Source of the DNA: Firmicutes bacterium UBA3930
Lineage (GTDB): Bacteria > Bacillota > Clostridia > Caldicoprobacterales > Caldicoprobacteraceae
Direction: 5' to 3'
Length of the DNA: 7,145 nt
Assembly (NCBI GenBank): GCA_002385885.1
Contig: DGEI01000026.1
Span: 4,471 to 11,615 of the forward strand
Position 1 is the first letter of the stretch; each line of letters begins with the position of its first letter. Shown piece after piece: positions 1 to 6,853 of the stretch. The notes under the pieces are model-generated. The model was not told the origin of the DNA. It was given only the letters and a program-made list of their open reading frames with translations, and made no database searches. Made by a program: the position numbers and the translations under genes.

Positions 1-1
1 C

Positions 2-301
2 TGGCCGGAGATGGAAAACCTCACGAAGCTGGAACAGAATATCGCGGTAGTGAAGGAAGCGATTGAGGAAGAACTATTCGATGTCCGCTACCAGCCGAAT
101 GAGAATACCGTTACGGAGAATATTGCTTTTGTAAAAGTTCACGATGAAAAACATTTAACGGTCGGATTCCCACAGAGAGTAATGACTTGGCAAGAACTGC
201 TTGACAGGTTACAAGTTAAGCTGTGGGTATATCCAGACCGTTTAGAAGTTCGGGGAATTGTCCCGATAGAAGATATAGCGAATTCTAAATACTGTAAATA
301 A
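2..301 (+). CDS. C-terminal end of a probable large serine recombinase (partial, 5' end outside window)
   Basis: The reading frame is open from the first complete codon to TAA at 299-301, so this is the tail of a longer gene; the ATG at 11 is internal and has no ribosome-binding site visible. The 99 visible residues begin with a charged, probably helical stretch (MENLTKLEQNIAVVKEAIEE), typical of the coiled-coil region near the end of large serine recombinases. They end with a strand-rich segment (LDRLQVKLWVYPDRLEVRGI, then VPIED) that resembles the closing motif of 'recombinase family' proteins from clostridial integrative elements. No catalytic residue is visible, because the resolvase domain with its serine would lie far upstream. 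The assignment rests on remembered family resemblance of the tail only. If right, the protein would cut and rejoin DNA at attachment sites of a mobile element. It reads in the same direction as purL and ends about 140 bases before it. It could instead be another DNA-associated protein with a similar tail. Confidence 0.55.
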   Translation, partial: WPEMENLTKLEQNIAVVKEAIEEELFDVRYQPNENTVTENIAFVKVHDEKHLTVGFPQRVMTWQELLDRLQVKLWVYPDRLEVRGIVPIEDIANSKYCK

Positions 302-322
302 TTTATGAATACCATACTGCTG

Positions 323-346
323 CGGTTCATTTACCGAATTTTTTTT
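323..346 (+). terminator. possible weak terminator after the recombinase tail
   Basis: A 4-bp stem (CGGT 323-326 with ACCG 333-336, 6-base loop) is followed by AA and eight T residues (339-346). The T-run fits a rho-independent terminator, but the stem is very short, so it may not be functional. It would separate the recombinase gene from the purL promoter. Confidence 0.22.
330..342 (+). promoter_or_regulatory. PurBox-like motif upstream of purL
   Basis: TTTACCGAATTTT at 330-342 matches the PurR-binding PurBox consensus AWWWCCGAACWWT at 11 of 13 positions; the mismatches are the first base and the C after CCGAA. A second, weaker same-strand match (AATAGTGAACTTT, 372-384) overlaps the expected -35 region. 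The central G of the first box (336) lies about 76 bases before the transcription start predicted from the -10 box at 401-406. The motif is short and AT-rich, so a chance match is quite possible. Confidence 0.25.
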
Positions 347-375
347 ATGAAATGACAAAAAAAGTATTTAAAATA

Positions 376-406
376 GTGAACTTTTGTGCTATTCTTTAAG
401 TATAAT
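376..406 (+). promoter_or_regulatory. purL promoter with perfect -10 box
   Basis: A perfect TATAAT at 401-406 gives a predicted start near 412, a leader of about 30 bases before purL. The -35 region is poor: the candidates GTGAAC (376-381, 19-base spacer) and TGAACT (377-382, 18-base spacer) each match TTGACA at only about three positions. A strong -10 with a weak -35 would suit an activator-dependent or conditionally used promoter. The imperfect repeat AATAG...CTATT (372-376 and 389-393) surrounds the spacer. Confidence 0.5.
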
Positions 407-425
407 ATTCGAGTTTATTTTGTTT

Positions 426-432
426 AAAGGGG
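426..432 (+). promoter_or_regulatory. purL ribosome-binding site (decides start)
   Basis: AAAGGGG at 426-432 lies 11 bases before ATG 444. This supports 444 over the in-frame ATG at 384, which lies upstream of the -10 box and would not be on the transcript. Confidence 0.6.
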
Positions 433-443
433 ACAGGATAACC

Positions 444-3400
444 ATGAGTAAAGTTAAGCGGATATACGTTGAAAAGAAGGCCGGCTTTGATATTGAAGCC
501 CAGGCCATTTACAGGGATTTGAAGTATAACCTTGGCATAAAAGGCCTGGAATACGTGAGGCTGCTGAACAGGTATGATGTTGAGGGGATTACGGATGATG
601 AGTACAGGATGTGCCGGAATATCATATTTTCCGAGCCGCCTGTGGACATGGTGTATGATGAGGATTTTATCCTCAAGGATAATGAAACTGCGTTTGCAGT
701 TGAATATCTGCCCGGGCAATACGATCAACGGGCTGATTCGGCCGCCCAATGCATTCAGCTGTTAACCAGGGGTGAAAGGCCCTTGTGCCGTACCGCAAAC
801 GTTATTATCCTGGGCGGTAATATTTCTAAAGAAGAGATTCAGAGAATTAAAGATTACTGTATAAACCCCATAGAAACAAGAGAAGCTTCGTTTGAAAAAC
901 CTGAATCCCTTGAGGTTGAAACTGAAACCCCGGAGGATGTGGAGATAATAGAAGGTTTCACTTCATTAACAAGGGATGAACTGGTTGAATTCATAGACAG
1001 CAGAGGGTTTGCGATGTCTGTTGATGATATGGAATTCTGCCAGGATTATTTCAGGAATACCGAAAGAAGGAATCCCACCATAACCGAACTTCGCATGCTG
1101 GATACCTATTGGTCGGATCACTGCCGGCATACCACGTTCCTGACAAAGCTTGAAAATATTGAAATAGAAGACGGAAAATACAGTGGAATTATAAAAAAGG
1201 CTTTTGACAGCTATGTTCAATCCAGGCAATTCGTATATGGGAATGATGAGCACAACAGGGACATCTGCCTTATGGATATTGCCACCATTGCCATGAAGGA
1301 ACTTAAGATGAAGGGAATGCTGGACGATTTGGAAGAATCCGATGAGGTAAATGCCAGCAGCATTGTTGTTAACGTTGATGTGGATGGAAAAAACGAGGAA
1401 TGGCTTGTTATGTTCAAAAACGAGACTCACAATCATCCTACTGAGATAGAACCATTTGGAGGCGCTGCCACCTGCCTGGGAGGAGCGATAAGGGATCCCT
1501 TGTCAGGCAGGGCGTATGTGTACCAGGCAATGAGGATTACCGGAAGCGGCGATCCAAGGACGCCTGTTGACCAAACCTTGCCAGGCAAGCTTCCCCAGCG
1601 CAAAATAACTACGGGCGCCGCCCAGGGGTACAGCTCTTATGGGAATCAGATAGGACTTGCAACAGGACAGGTTGTTGAGATATATGATGAAGGATATGTG
1701 GCCAAAAGAATGGAGCTGGGTGCGGTTATTGGTGCTGTTCCAAGGCGGAACGTGGTAAGAGGCAAGCCGGAACCGGGTGATGTGGTTATTTTGCTGGGTG
1801 GAAGGACCGGCCGTGACGGGTGCGGCGGAGCTACCGGTTCTTCAAAGGAACATGACGAGGAGTCGTTGATTAAGTCAGGGGCCGAGGTGCAAAAGGGCAA
1901 TCCCCCGACTGAAAGAAAAATCCAAAGGCTTTTCAGGAATCCTTTGGTCAGCCCGCTTATAAAAAAATGCAATGATTTTGGTGCCGGAGGCGTGGTTGTG
2001 GCTATTGGGGAGCTGGCTGACGGCCTTGAAATAGATCTGGATGCCGTACCCAAAAAATACGAAGGGCTTGACGGCACAGAGCTTGCTATATCCGAATCCC
2101 AGGAAAGAATGGCAGTTCTGGTTTCGGTTGACGATGTTGAAAAGTTTATTGCTGCAGCTGCTGAAGAGAACCTTGAGGCTACTCCGGTTGCGTATGTTAC
2201 GAAAGAGGCCAGGGTCAGAATCAGATGGCGGGGGCAGCTGATAGTTGACATAAGCAGGGAGTTTATAAACACCAACGGTGTTAAGAGAAGAAGCAGCGCT
2301 GTTGTAGCAGCTCCGGATGAAGGGGGATATTTCTTTGATATACTGCCTGAAGAGGTGTCAATGTATAAAGAGGATATAAAAGGAGCCTGGCTGAATAATC
2401 TTGAGCGGTTGAATGTATGCAGCCAGAAGGGGCTTGTAGAAAGATTTGACAGTACTATAGGAGCCGGGACCGTACTATTGCCTTTTGGAGGAAAATACCA
2501 GTTGACTCCTGCCGAGGGTATGGTAGCGAAGATCCCGGTTATTGAAGGTGATACCTCTACCGGTACCGCTATGACATTTGGATATAACCCGGTATTATCG
2601 AAGTGGAGTCCTTTCCACGGAGCCGTTTTCGCAATTGTTGAGGCGCTTGCAAAGGCCTGTTCAATTGGCGGTGATTATAGAAGTATAAGACTGACGCTTC
2701 AGGAGTATTTTGAGAAGTTGGGCGAGGATCCGGCAAGGTGGGGAAAACCCCTGGCTGCTTTACTGGGCGCATATTATGTTCAGACAAAGCTGGGGATTCC
2801 CTCTGTAGGCGGTAAGGACAGCATGTCGGGGACCTTTAAGGATCTGGATGTTCCACCGACTTTGGTAGCTTTTGCCTTTAATGCTCTGAATGTAAATCAT
2901 GTTGTCTCCCCTGAGTTTAAACGAACAGAAAGTAAAGTGGTATTAATTCCTCTGAACAGGGACAGCAGCGGATTGCCCGATTTTGAACAGCTGGACAAAA
3001 ACTATATAAGGATAAACTCACTGATAAAATCCGGAAAAGTTTTGGCCGCCTGCAGTGTAAAATCCGGCGGTATAGCCGAGGCTGTAAGCAAAATGTGTTT
3101 TGGCAACATGATTGGTTTTGTATTTCAGGGTATAGAGGATCCAGGTACGCTATTTACACCTGGATACGGTTCCATTATACTTGAAATTCCCCGGGATGAA
3201 GATCCGGAAGAATTGTTCAGCGGATTGGAATACCGTCTGTTGGGTTATACTCATGCAAAGCCCGGAATAGTCGTCAGCGGTGTCAGTATAAGCCTGCATG
3301 AGGCTTTGGAAAGCTGGAAAAAACCTCTTGAAGATGTATTTCCCACAAAACCTTCCGGGGATGCTTATCCCGGCTCCAATCCGGTTGTTGAGGTTTTTAC

Positions 3401-4238
3401 AGGAGGAGGCCGGTATAAGTCAGGTGTTGTCAGAATAGCGAAGCCCAGGGTGTTTATGCCTGTGTTTCCGGGTACCAACTGTGAATATGATACCGGAAAG
3501 GCCTTTGAAAAAGCCGGCGGAATAGTTGATGCTTTAATTGTAAAGAATCTTACCCAGAAGGATATTGATGAATCCATAGATATGATGGTCAAAAAGATTA
3601 AGAATTCCCAGATAATTATGCTCCCCGGCGGCTTCAGCGCAGGAGACGAACCCAGCGGTTCGGGCAAATTTATAGCTGCTACATTCAGAAATCCCTATAT
3701 AAAAGAAGCGATAATGGAGTTTTTAAATAACAGGGACGGGCTTATACTGGGTATATGCAACGGTTTCCAGGCGCTTATCAAACTTGGCCTGGTACCTTAC
3801 GGGGAGATCAGGGATATGACGGAGGACAGTCCGACTCTTACCTTTAACACCATAGGACGCCATGTTTCCAGGATGGTCAATACAAAGGTGGTGTCCAACC
3901 TTTCACCGTGGTTTTCCAGGGTTAAACCGGGAGATATTCACACCATTGCCGTATCCCACGGGGAAGGCAGGGTTATCGCCTCCGTTAAACAGGTAGAAGA
4001 GATGGCCAAAAACGGGCAGATTGCCACACAGTATGTGGATTTTGACGGGAAGCCCACAAACGATATTGAGTTTAATCCCAATGGTTCGTTTATGGCTATC
4101 GAGGGGCTAACCAGCCCTGACGGCAGGGTATTGGGCAAGATGGGGCATTCGGAGAGAATAGGAACCAATGTTGCCAGGAACATACCCGGTGATAAGGATC
4201 AGAAACTGTTTGAAGCCGGGGTTGCGTATTTCCAGTAA
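444..4238 (+). CDS. purL: phosphoribosylformylglycinamidine (FGAM) synthase, single-chain form with fused glutaminase
   Basis: This cytosolic enzyme converts FGAR, glutamine and ATP to FGAM, the fourth step of de novo IMP synthesis. The product has 1264 residues, matching the single-chain clade known from Clostridia, Bifidobacteria and Streptococcus; Bacillus instead splits it into PurS, PurQ and PurL. The N-terminal PurS-like region (about 1-150) is followed by a linker with the motif WSDHCRHTTF (223-232). The first AIR-synthase-like half holds the ATP/metal motif KNETHNHPTEIEPFGG (325-340), a glycine-rich segment GRDGCGGATGSS (456-467), FGAGG (512-516) and SESQER (550-555). The second half carries VGGKDSM (788-794). 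The C-terminal class I glutaminase starts near 1002. It has PGTNCE (1009-1014), LPGGFSAGDE (1060-1069), nucleophile Cys1105 in GICNGFQ, and His1235/Glu1237 in GHSER as the rest of the triad. All key residues are present and there is no frameshift. It is the first gene of the purL-hisF-guaA run, with its own promoter. Confidence 0.97.
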   Translation: MSKVKRIYVEKKAGFDIEAQAIYRDLKYNLGIKGLEYVRLLNRYDVEGITDDEYRMCRNIIFSEPPVDMVYDEDFILKDNETAFAVEYLPGQYDQRADSAAQCIQLLTRGERPLCRTANVIILGGNISKEEIQRIKDYCINPIETREASFEKPESLEVETETPEDVEIIEGFTSLTRDELVEFIDSRGFAMSVDDMEFCQDYFRNTERRNPTITELRMLDTYWSDHCRHTTFLTKLENIEIEDGKYSGIIKKAFDSYVQSRQFVYGNDEHNRDICLMDIATIAMKELKMKGMLDDLEESDEVNASSIVVNVDVDGKNEEWLVMFKNETHNHPTEIEPFGGAATCLGGAIRDPLSGRAYVYQAMRITGSGDPRTPVDQTLPGKLPQRKITTGAAQGYSSYGNQIGLATGQVVEIYDEGYVAKRMELGAVIGAVPRRNVVRGKPEPGDVVILLGGRTGRDGCGGATGSSKEHDEESLIKSGAEVQKGNPPTERKIQRLFRNPLVSPLIKKCNDFGAGGVVVAIGELADGLEIDLDAVPKKYEGLDGTELAISESQERMAVLVSVDDVEKFIAAAAEENLEATPVAYVTKEARVRIRWRGQLIVDISREFINTNGVKRRSSAVVAAPDEGGYFFDILPEEVSMYKEDIKGAWLNNLERLNVCSQKGLVERFDSTIGAGTVLLPFGGKYQLTPAEGMVAKIPVIEGDTSTGTAMTFGYNPVLSKWSPFHGAVFAIVEALAKACSIGGDYRSIRLTLQEYFEKLGEDPARWGKPLAALLGAYYVQTKLGIPSVGGKDSMSGTFKDLDVPPTLVAFAFNALNVNHVVSPEFKRTESKVVLIPLNRDSSGLPDFEQLDKNYIRINSLIKSGKVLAACSVKSGGIAEAVSKMCFGNMIGFVFQGIEDPGTLFTPGYGSIILEIPRDEDPEELFSGLEYRLLGYTHAKPGIVVSGVSISLHEALESWKKPLEDVFPTKPSGDAYPGSNPVVEVFTGGGRYKSGVVRIAKPRVFMPVFPGTNCEYDTGKAFEKAGGIVDALIVKNLTQKDIDESIDMMVKKIKNSQIIMLPGGFSAGDEPSGSGKFIAATFRNPYIKEAIMEFLNNRDGLILGICNGFQALIKLGLVPYGEIRDMTEDSPTLTFNTIGRHVSRMVNTKVVSNLSPWFSRVKPGDIHTIAVSHGEGRVIASVKQVEEMAKNGQIATQYVDFDGKPTNDIEFNPNGSFMAIEGLTSPDGRVLGKMGHSERIGTNVARNIPGDKDQKLFEAGVAYFQ

Positions 4239-4268
4239 ACCACAGCGCCGGCCCGGTTATATCTTTTT

Positions 4269-4346
4269 GTATTCCGGGGCAGTCCTGTTTGTTTATTTAT
4301 ACCGAACCAAAGCCGGGATTTTCGGAATACTATCGGGGCCGATTTT
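4269..4346 (+). promoter_or_regulatory. purL-hisF gap: competing inverted repeats, possible leader or attenuator
   Basis: The 149-base gap (4239-4387) contains nested inverted repeats. GTATTCCG (4269-4276) is a perfect 8-base complement of CGGAATAC (4323-4330). ATACCGAA (4299-4306) pairs with TTCGGAAT (4321-4328) at 7 of 8 positions. Both pairings use the same 3' segment and so exclude each other. Just after lies ATCG-GGGC-CGAT plus TTTT (4332-4346), a small terminator-like hairpin. A CCGAAC core (4302-4307) resembles a PurBox, with an inverted TTCGG 14 bases further on. I see no convincing promoter, T-box or riboswitch consensus here. The segment may modulate read-through from purL into hisF, or simply be spacer. 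Confidence 0.3.
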
Positions 4347-4375
4347 GCCGGCGGCTGCCAGTTCGCCTGATTGCA

Positions 4376-4381
4376 AGGAGG
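4376..4381 (+). promoter_or_regulatory. hisF ribosome-binding site (decides start)
   Basis: AGGAGG at 4376-4381, within AAGGAGGAG, lies 6 bases before ATG 4388. It is the strongest Shine-Dalgarno in the window and fixes the hisF start, although the frame stays open upstream to a TTG at 4289. Confidence 0.85.
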
Positions 4382-4387
4382 AGAAAT

Positions 4388-5149
4388 ATGCTTACAAAGC
4401 GCATTATTCCGTGTTTGGATGTTGAATCCGGAAGAGTCGTCAAGGGTATAAACTTTGTAAACCTGAGGGATGCAGGGGACCCGGTTGAGGCTGCCAGGAC
4501 GTACAATGAAGCCGGAGCCGATGAGCTGGTATTTCTTGATATAACCGCATCAGCTCAGGCCCGGAATATCATGACCGATGTTGTTGCAAGGACCGCCGAG
4601 CAGGTTTTTATACCCCTGACGGTTGGGGGCGGGATACGAACTTTAGAGGATTTTCGTGACATATTAAAGGCCGGGGCTGATAAGATCTCCATAAATTCGG
4701 CCGCTGTCCGCAATCCCGATCTTATTGAAGAAGCAGCAAGCCGTTTTGGCAGCCAGTGCGTTGTGGTTGCCATAGATGCAAAACGCCGTCAGGACGGCAG
4801 CGGCTGGGATGTATATGTTAACGGCGGAAGGATAAATACGGGCATGGATGCCGTTGAATGGTCCATGGAAGTACAGAAAAGAGGGGCCGGGGAAATTCTT
4901 CTTACCAGCATGGATATGGACGGTACCAAAAACGGCTACGATATAGCTTTAACCAAGGCCGTAACCCGGGCAGTCAATGTTCCGGTCATCGCATCCGGGG
5001 GCGCGGGACGGCTGGAACACTTCTCTGAAGTTATAATAAACGGAGGAGCCGATGCGGTATTGGCAGCTTCTCTGTTTCACTTTGGTGAGCTTACCATTGC
5101 CCAGGTTAAGGATTACCTCGAAAGCCACGGAATACCGGTGAGGAAATAA
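4388..5149 (+). CDS. hisF: imidazole glycerol phosphate synthase, cyclase subunit HisF
   Basis: HisF is the (beta/alpha)8-barrel cyclase subunit that joins ammonia from HisH-bound glutamine to PRFAR. It gives imidazole-glycerol phosphate for histidine and AICAR, which returns to purine synthesis. The 253-residue length is normal. The catalytic aspartates are present as Asp11 (PCLDV) and Asp130 (AIDAK). Phosphate-binding glycine motifs appear as VGGGIR (79-84) and ASGGAG near the C-terminal end. The barrel signature LLTSMDMDGTKNGYD runs from 171 to 185. Residues matching the ammonia-gate salt-bridge set of the Thermotoga enzyme (Arg5, Glu46, Lys99, and Glu169 after a two-residue insertion) are conserved, so a working HisH partner is expected. 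Start 4388 follows AGGAGG. No hisH, hisA or hisI lies in this window, so the gene is detached from a usual his cluster and sits between purL and guaA. It may be read from the purL promoter or from an unseen one in the gap. Confidence 0.96.
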   Translation: MLTKRIIPCLDVESGRVVKGINFVNLRDAGDPVEAARTYNEAGADELVFLDITASAQARNIMTDVVARTAEQVFIPLTVGGGIRTLEDFRDILKAGADKISINSAAVRNPDLIEEAASRFGSQCVVVAIDAKRRQDGSGWDVYVNGGRINTGMDAVEWSMEVQKRGAGEILLTSMDMDGTKNGYDIALTKAVTRAVNVPVIASGGAGRLEHFSEVIINGGADAVLAASLFHFGELTIAQVKDYLESHGIPVRK

Positions 5150-5156
5150 TTAGGCT

Positions 5157-5213
5157 GTAGAATTCGTGTTATAATTGAGTATACTTAAGTAGAATTCCTG
5201 ATATATGTATAAA
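5157..5213 (+). promoter_or_regulatory. guaA leader: candidate promoter elements and short repeats
   Basis: The 89-base gap between hisF and guaA is AT-rich, with no hairpin-plus-T terminator, so read-through from hisF is possible. TATAAT occurs at 5170-5175 but lacks a good -35. TTAAGT (5185-5190) with TATAAA (5208-5213) gives 17-base spacing, though the -35 matches at only three positions. GTAGAATTC is repeated exactly at 5157-5165 and 5189-5197, 32 bases apart, close to three helical turns. Between the copies is a 14-base near-palindrome TTGAGTATACTTAA (5175-5188; one of seven pairs mismatched). The arrangement could be an operator overlapping a promoter. No guanine riboswitch consensus is seen. 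Confidence 0.35.
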
Positions 5214-5223
5214 CAAAAATGAG

Positions 5224-5230
5224 AAAGGGG
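5224..5230 (+). promoter_or_regulatory. guaA ribosome-binding site pointing to a TTG start
   Basis: AAAGGGG at 5224-5230 lies 8 bases before TTG 5239 but only 2 bases before the in-frame TTG at 5233. No in-frame ATG or GTG is near; the ATG at 5219-5221 is out of frame. The spacing selects TTG 5239 as the start. Confidence 0.65.
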
Positions 5231-5238
5231 TTTTGTTT

Positions 5239-6774
5239 TTGAGAAACCAACTGGTGCTTATACTTGACTTCGGAGGGCAGTACGATCAGCTTATTGCAAG
5301 AAGAGTCAGAGAAGCAAAAGTGTATTGCGAGATACTCCCCTGTAATACTCCCATTAACAGGATAAAAATCTTAAATCCCAAGGGGATTATACTGACCGGG
5401 GGGCCTGCGTCAGTAAATGACGAAGGGGCTCCCTTTTGTGACAGGGAATTATTCGAACTAGGCGTTCCTATTCTTGGTATATGCTACGGTATGCAGCTTA
5501 TGAGCGTCATGCTTGGTGGTGAAGCGGCTGAAGCCAGGCAGAGAGAGTACGGCAGGACCGGGATAAAGGTGGATCCGTCCAGCAGTCTTTTCCAGGGCAT
5601 TGAGCCTGAAACTTTCTCCTGGATGAGTCATACCTGTTGTGTAAGCAAAGTACCCGAGGGATTCAGGGTGACCGCCCATTCGGATAACTGTTTGGCTGCG
5701 GCAATAGAGGATGATAACAGAAAACTTTACGGCGTACAGTTTCACCCTGAAGTTGAGCATACTCCCGAGGGTAAGGCTATGCTTAATAATTTCCTCTATA
5801 ATATATGCGGTTGTTCGGGGGATTGGGAGATATCATCCTTTATAGAAAAAATAACTGATGAAATCCGCGGCAGGGTGGGAGACAGTCCTGTGCTGTGTGC
5901 TCTTTCGGGAGGGCTTGATTCATCCGTTGCCGCCGTACTGGTACACAAAGCTGTAGGCGATAATCTTACCTGTATATTTGTGGACCATGGCCTTCTCAGA
6001 AAGAATGAAGCAGACCAGGTGGAAAATGTGTTCAGAAACAGTTTCAACATGAATTTTATAAGAGTGGATGCGGCCGAAAGGTTTCTCGGAAGGCTGGAAG
6101 GGGTGACCGACCCTGAACAGAAGAGAAAGATAATCGGTGAGGAATTTATCCGGGTGTTTGAAGAGCAGGCAAGAAAGCTTGGGGAGATTGACTACCTGGT
6201 CCAGGGAACAATATATCCGGATGTGGTTGAAAGCGGTGTGGGAGACTCCGCAGTTATAAAGAGCCATCATAATGTAGGCGGATTGCCTGTCGATATAGAT
6301 TTTAAAGGCATCATAGAACCGCTGAGGAACCTGTTTAAGGATGAAGTCCGGCAGGTCGGAAGGGAGCTTAATCTCCCGGAAGAAATAGTGTCAAGGCAGC
6401 CTTTCCCCGGGCCCGGATTGGCTGTCAGGATTATAGGTGAGGTTACAAGGGAAAGATTGGAGATTGTCAGGGAAGCGGATCATATATTCAGGGAAGAGAT
6501 TGCAAAAGCAGGTATGGTGAATGATATAAGCCAGTATTTTGCTGTGCTTACTCCCCTTAAAACTGTTGGGGTAATGGGAGATGACAGGACCTATGATCAT
6601 GTAATTGCATTAAGGGCCGTTGTGACAACGGATTTTATGACTGCAAACTGGGCCAGGATACCGTACGATGTATTGGAGAAGGTATCCGGCAGGATTGTAA
6701 ACGAGGTTAAAGGTATAAACAGGGTTGTATATGATATAACTACAAAACCCCCTGCCACAATCGAGTGGGAATAG
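5239..6774 (+). CDS. guaA: GMP synthase (glutamine-hydrolysing)
   Basis: GuaA aminates XMP to GMP using glutamine and ATP (released as AMP and pyrophosphate), the last step of guanine nucleotide synthesis in the cytosol. From TTG 5239 the protein has 511 residues, normal for the family, and begins MRNQLVLILDFGGQYDQLIA. The N-terminal class I glutaminase domain (about 5-190) has LTGGP (52-56), nucleophile Cys82 in GICYGMQ, and His169/Glu171 in FHPEVEHT. The ATP-pyrophosphatase domain carries the P-loop LSGGLDSS (222-229; leucine where valine is common) and QGTIYPD (322-328). The C-terminal dimerisation domain includes QPFPGPGLAVR (387-397) and ends in the invariant-looking KPPATIEWE. It is intact. 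It follows hisF by 89 bases and is closed by a strong terminator. A tyrosine integrase gene converges on its 3' end, which is a known island insertion point; the reading frame appears unharmed, as expected if an attachment site restores the last codons. Confidence 0.97.
   Translation: MRNQLVLILDFGGQYDQLIARRVREAKVYCEILPCNTPINRIKILNPKGIILTGGPASVNDEGAPFCDRELFELGVPILGICYGMQLMSVMLGGEAAEARQREYGRTGIKVDPSSSLFQGIEPETFSWMSHTCCVSKVPEGFRVTAHSDNCLAAAIEDDNRKLYGVQFHPEVEHTPEGKAMLNNFLYNICGCSGDWEISSFIEKITDEIRGRVGDSPVLCALSGGLDSSVAAVLVHKAVGDNLTCIFVDHGLLRKNEADQVENVFRNSFNMNFIRVDAAERFLGRLEGVTDPEQKRKIIGEEFIRVFEEQARKLGEIDYLVQGTIYPDVVESGVGDSAVIKSHHNVGGLPVDIDFKGIIEPLRNLFKDEVRQVGRELNLPEEIVSRQPFPGPGLAVRIIGEVTRERLEIVREADHIFREEIAKAGMVNDISQYFAVLTPLKTVGVMGDDRTYDHVIALRAVVTTDFMTANWARIPYDVLEKVSGRIVNEVKGINRVVYDITTKPPATIEWE
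6757..6774 (+). other. candidate attachment-site region at the guaA 3' end
   Basis: Inferred from context only. The last codons of guaA (encoding TIEWE plus stop) lie 79 bases from the 3' end of a convergent tyrosine integrase, and the 3' end of guaA is a recognised integration locus for genomic islands. No second copy of this sequence is visible in the window, so the exact core cannot be defined. Confidence 0.3.
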
Positions 6775-6784
6775 ACGTTAAAAC

Positions 6785-6830
6785 GCCTCTGAACCCAGTA
6801 AAATAAAGGGTTTCAGAGGCTTAATTTTTA
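6785..6830 (+). terminator. rho-independent terminator downstream of guaA
   Basis: GCCTCTGAACCC (6785-6796) pairs with GGGTTTCAGAGGC (6808-6820), giving 12 base pairs with one bulged base around an 11-base A-rich loop. It is followed by TTAATTTTTA. It lies 11 bases after the guaA stop. On the opposite strand the stem is followed by only about four T residues, so it could weakly end integrase transcription too. Confidence 0.88.
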
Positions 6831-6853
6831 TCCGTGGTAGCAATTTGGAAGCA

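Noticed and set aside
384..443. In-frame upstream extension of purL from ATG 384 (20 extra residues)
   Set aside because: The extension spans the TATAAT at 401-406 and lacks a ribosome-binding site, while ATG 444 follows AAAGGGG and gives the family's usual N-terminus.
302..443. Purine (guanine) riboswitch upstream of purL
   Set aside because: The conserved purine-riboswitch core and loop sequences are not seen, and the predicted leader of about 30 bases is far too short to hold one.
1646..2275. Long minus-strand open frame (209 codons) inside purL, plus similar ones at 966-1436 and 3365-3667
   Set aside because: They lie wholly opposite conserved purL coding sequence, show no recognisable domains, and are explained by codon bias on the coding strand.
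4289..4387. In-frame extension of hisF from a TTG at 4289
   Set aside because: The added residues do not resemble the HisF N-terminus, and the strong AGGAGG directly precedes ATG 4388, where the canonical MLTKRIIPCLDV begins.
4239..4387. Histidine T-box leader upstream of hisF
   Set aside because: The conserved T-box antiterminator sequence is absent and the gap is shorter than a normal T-box leader.
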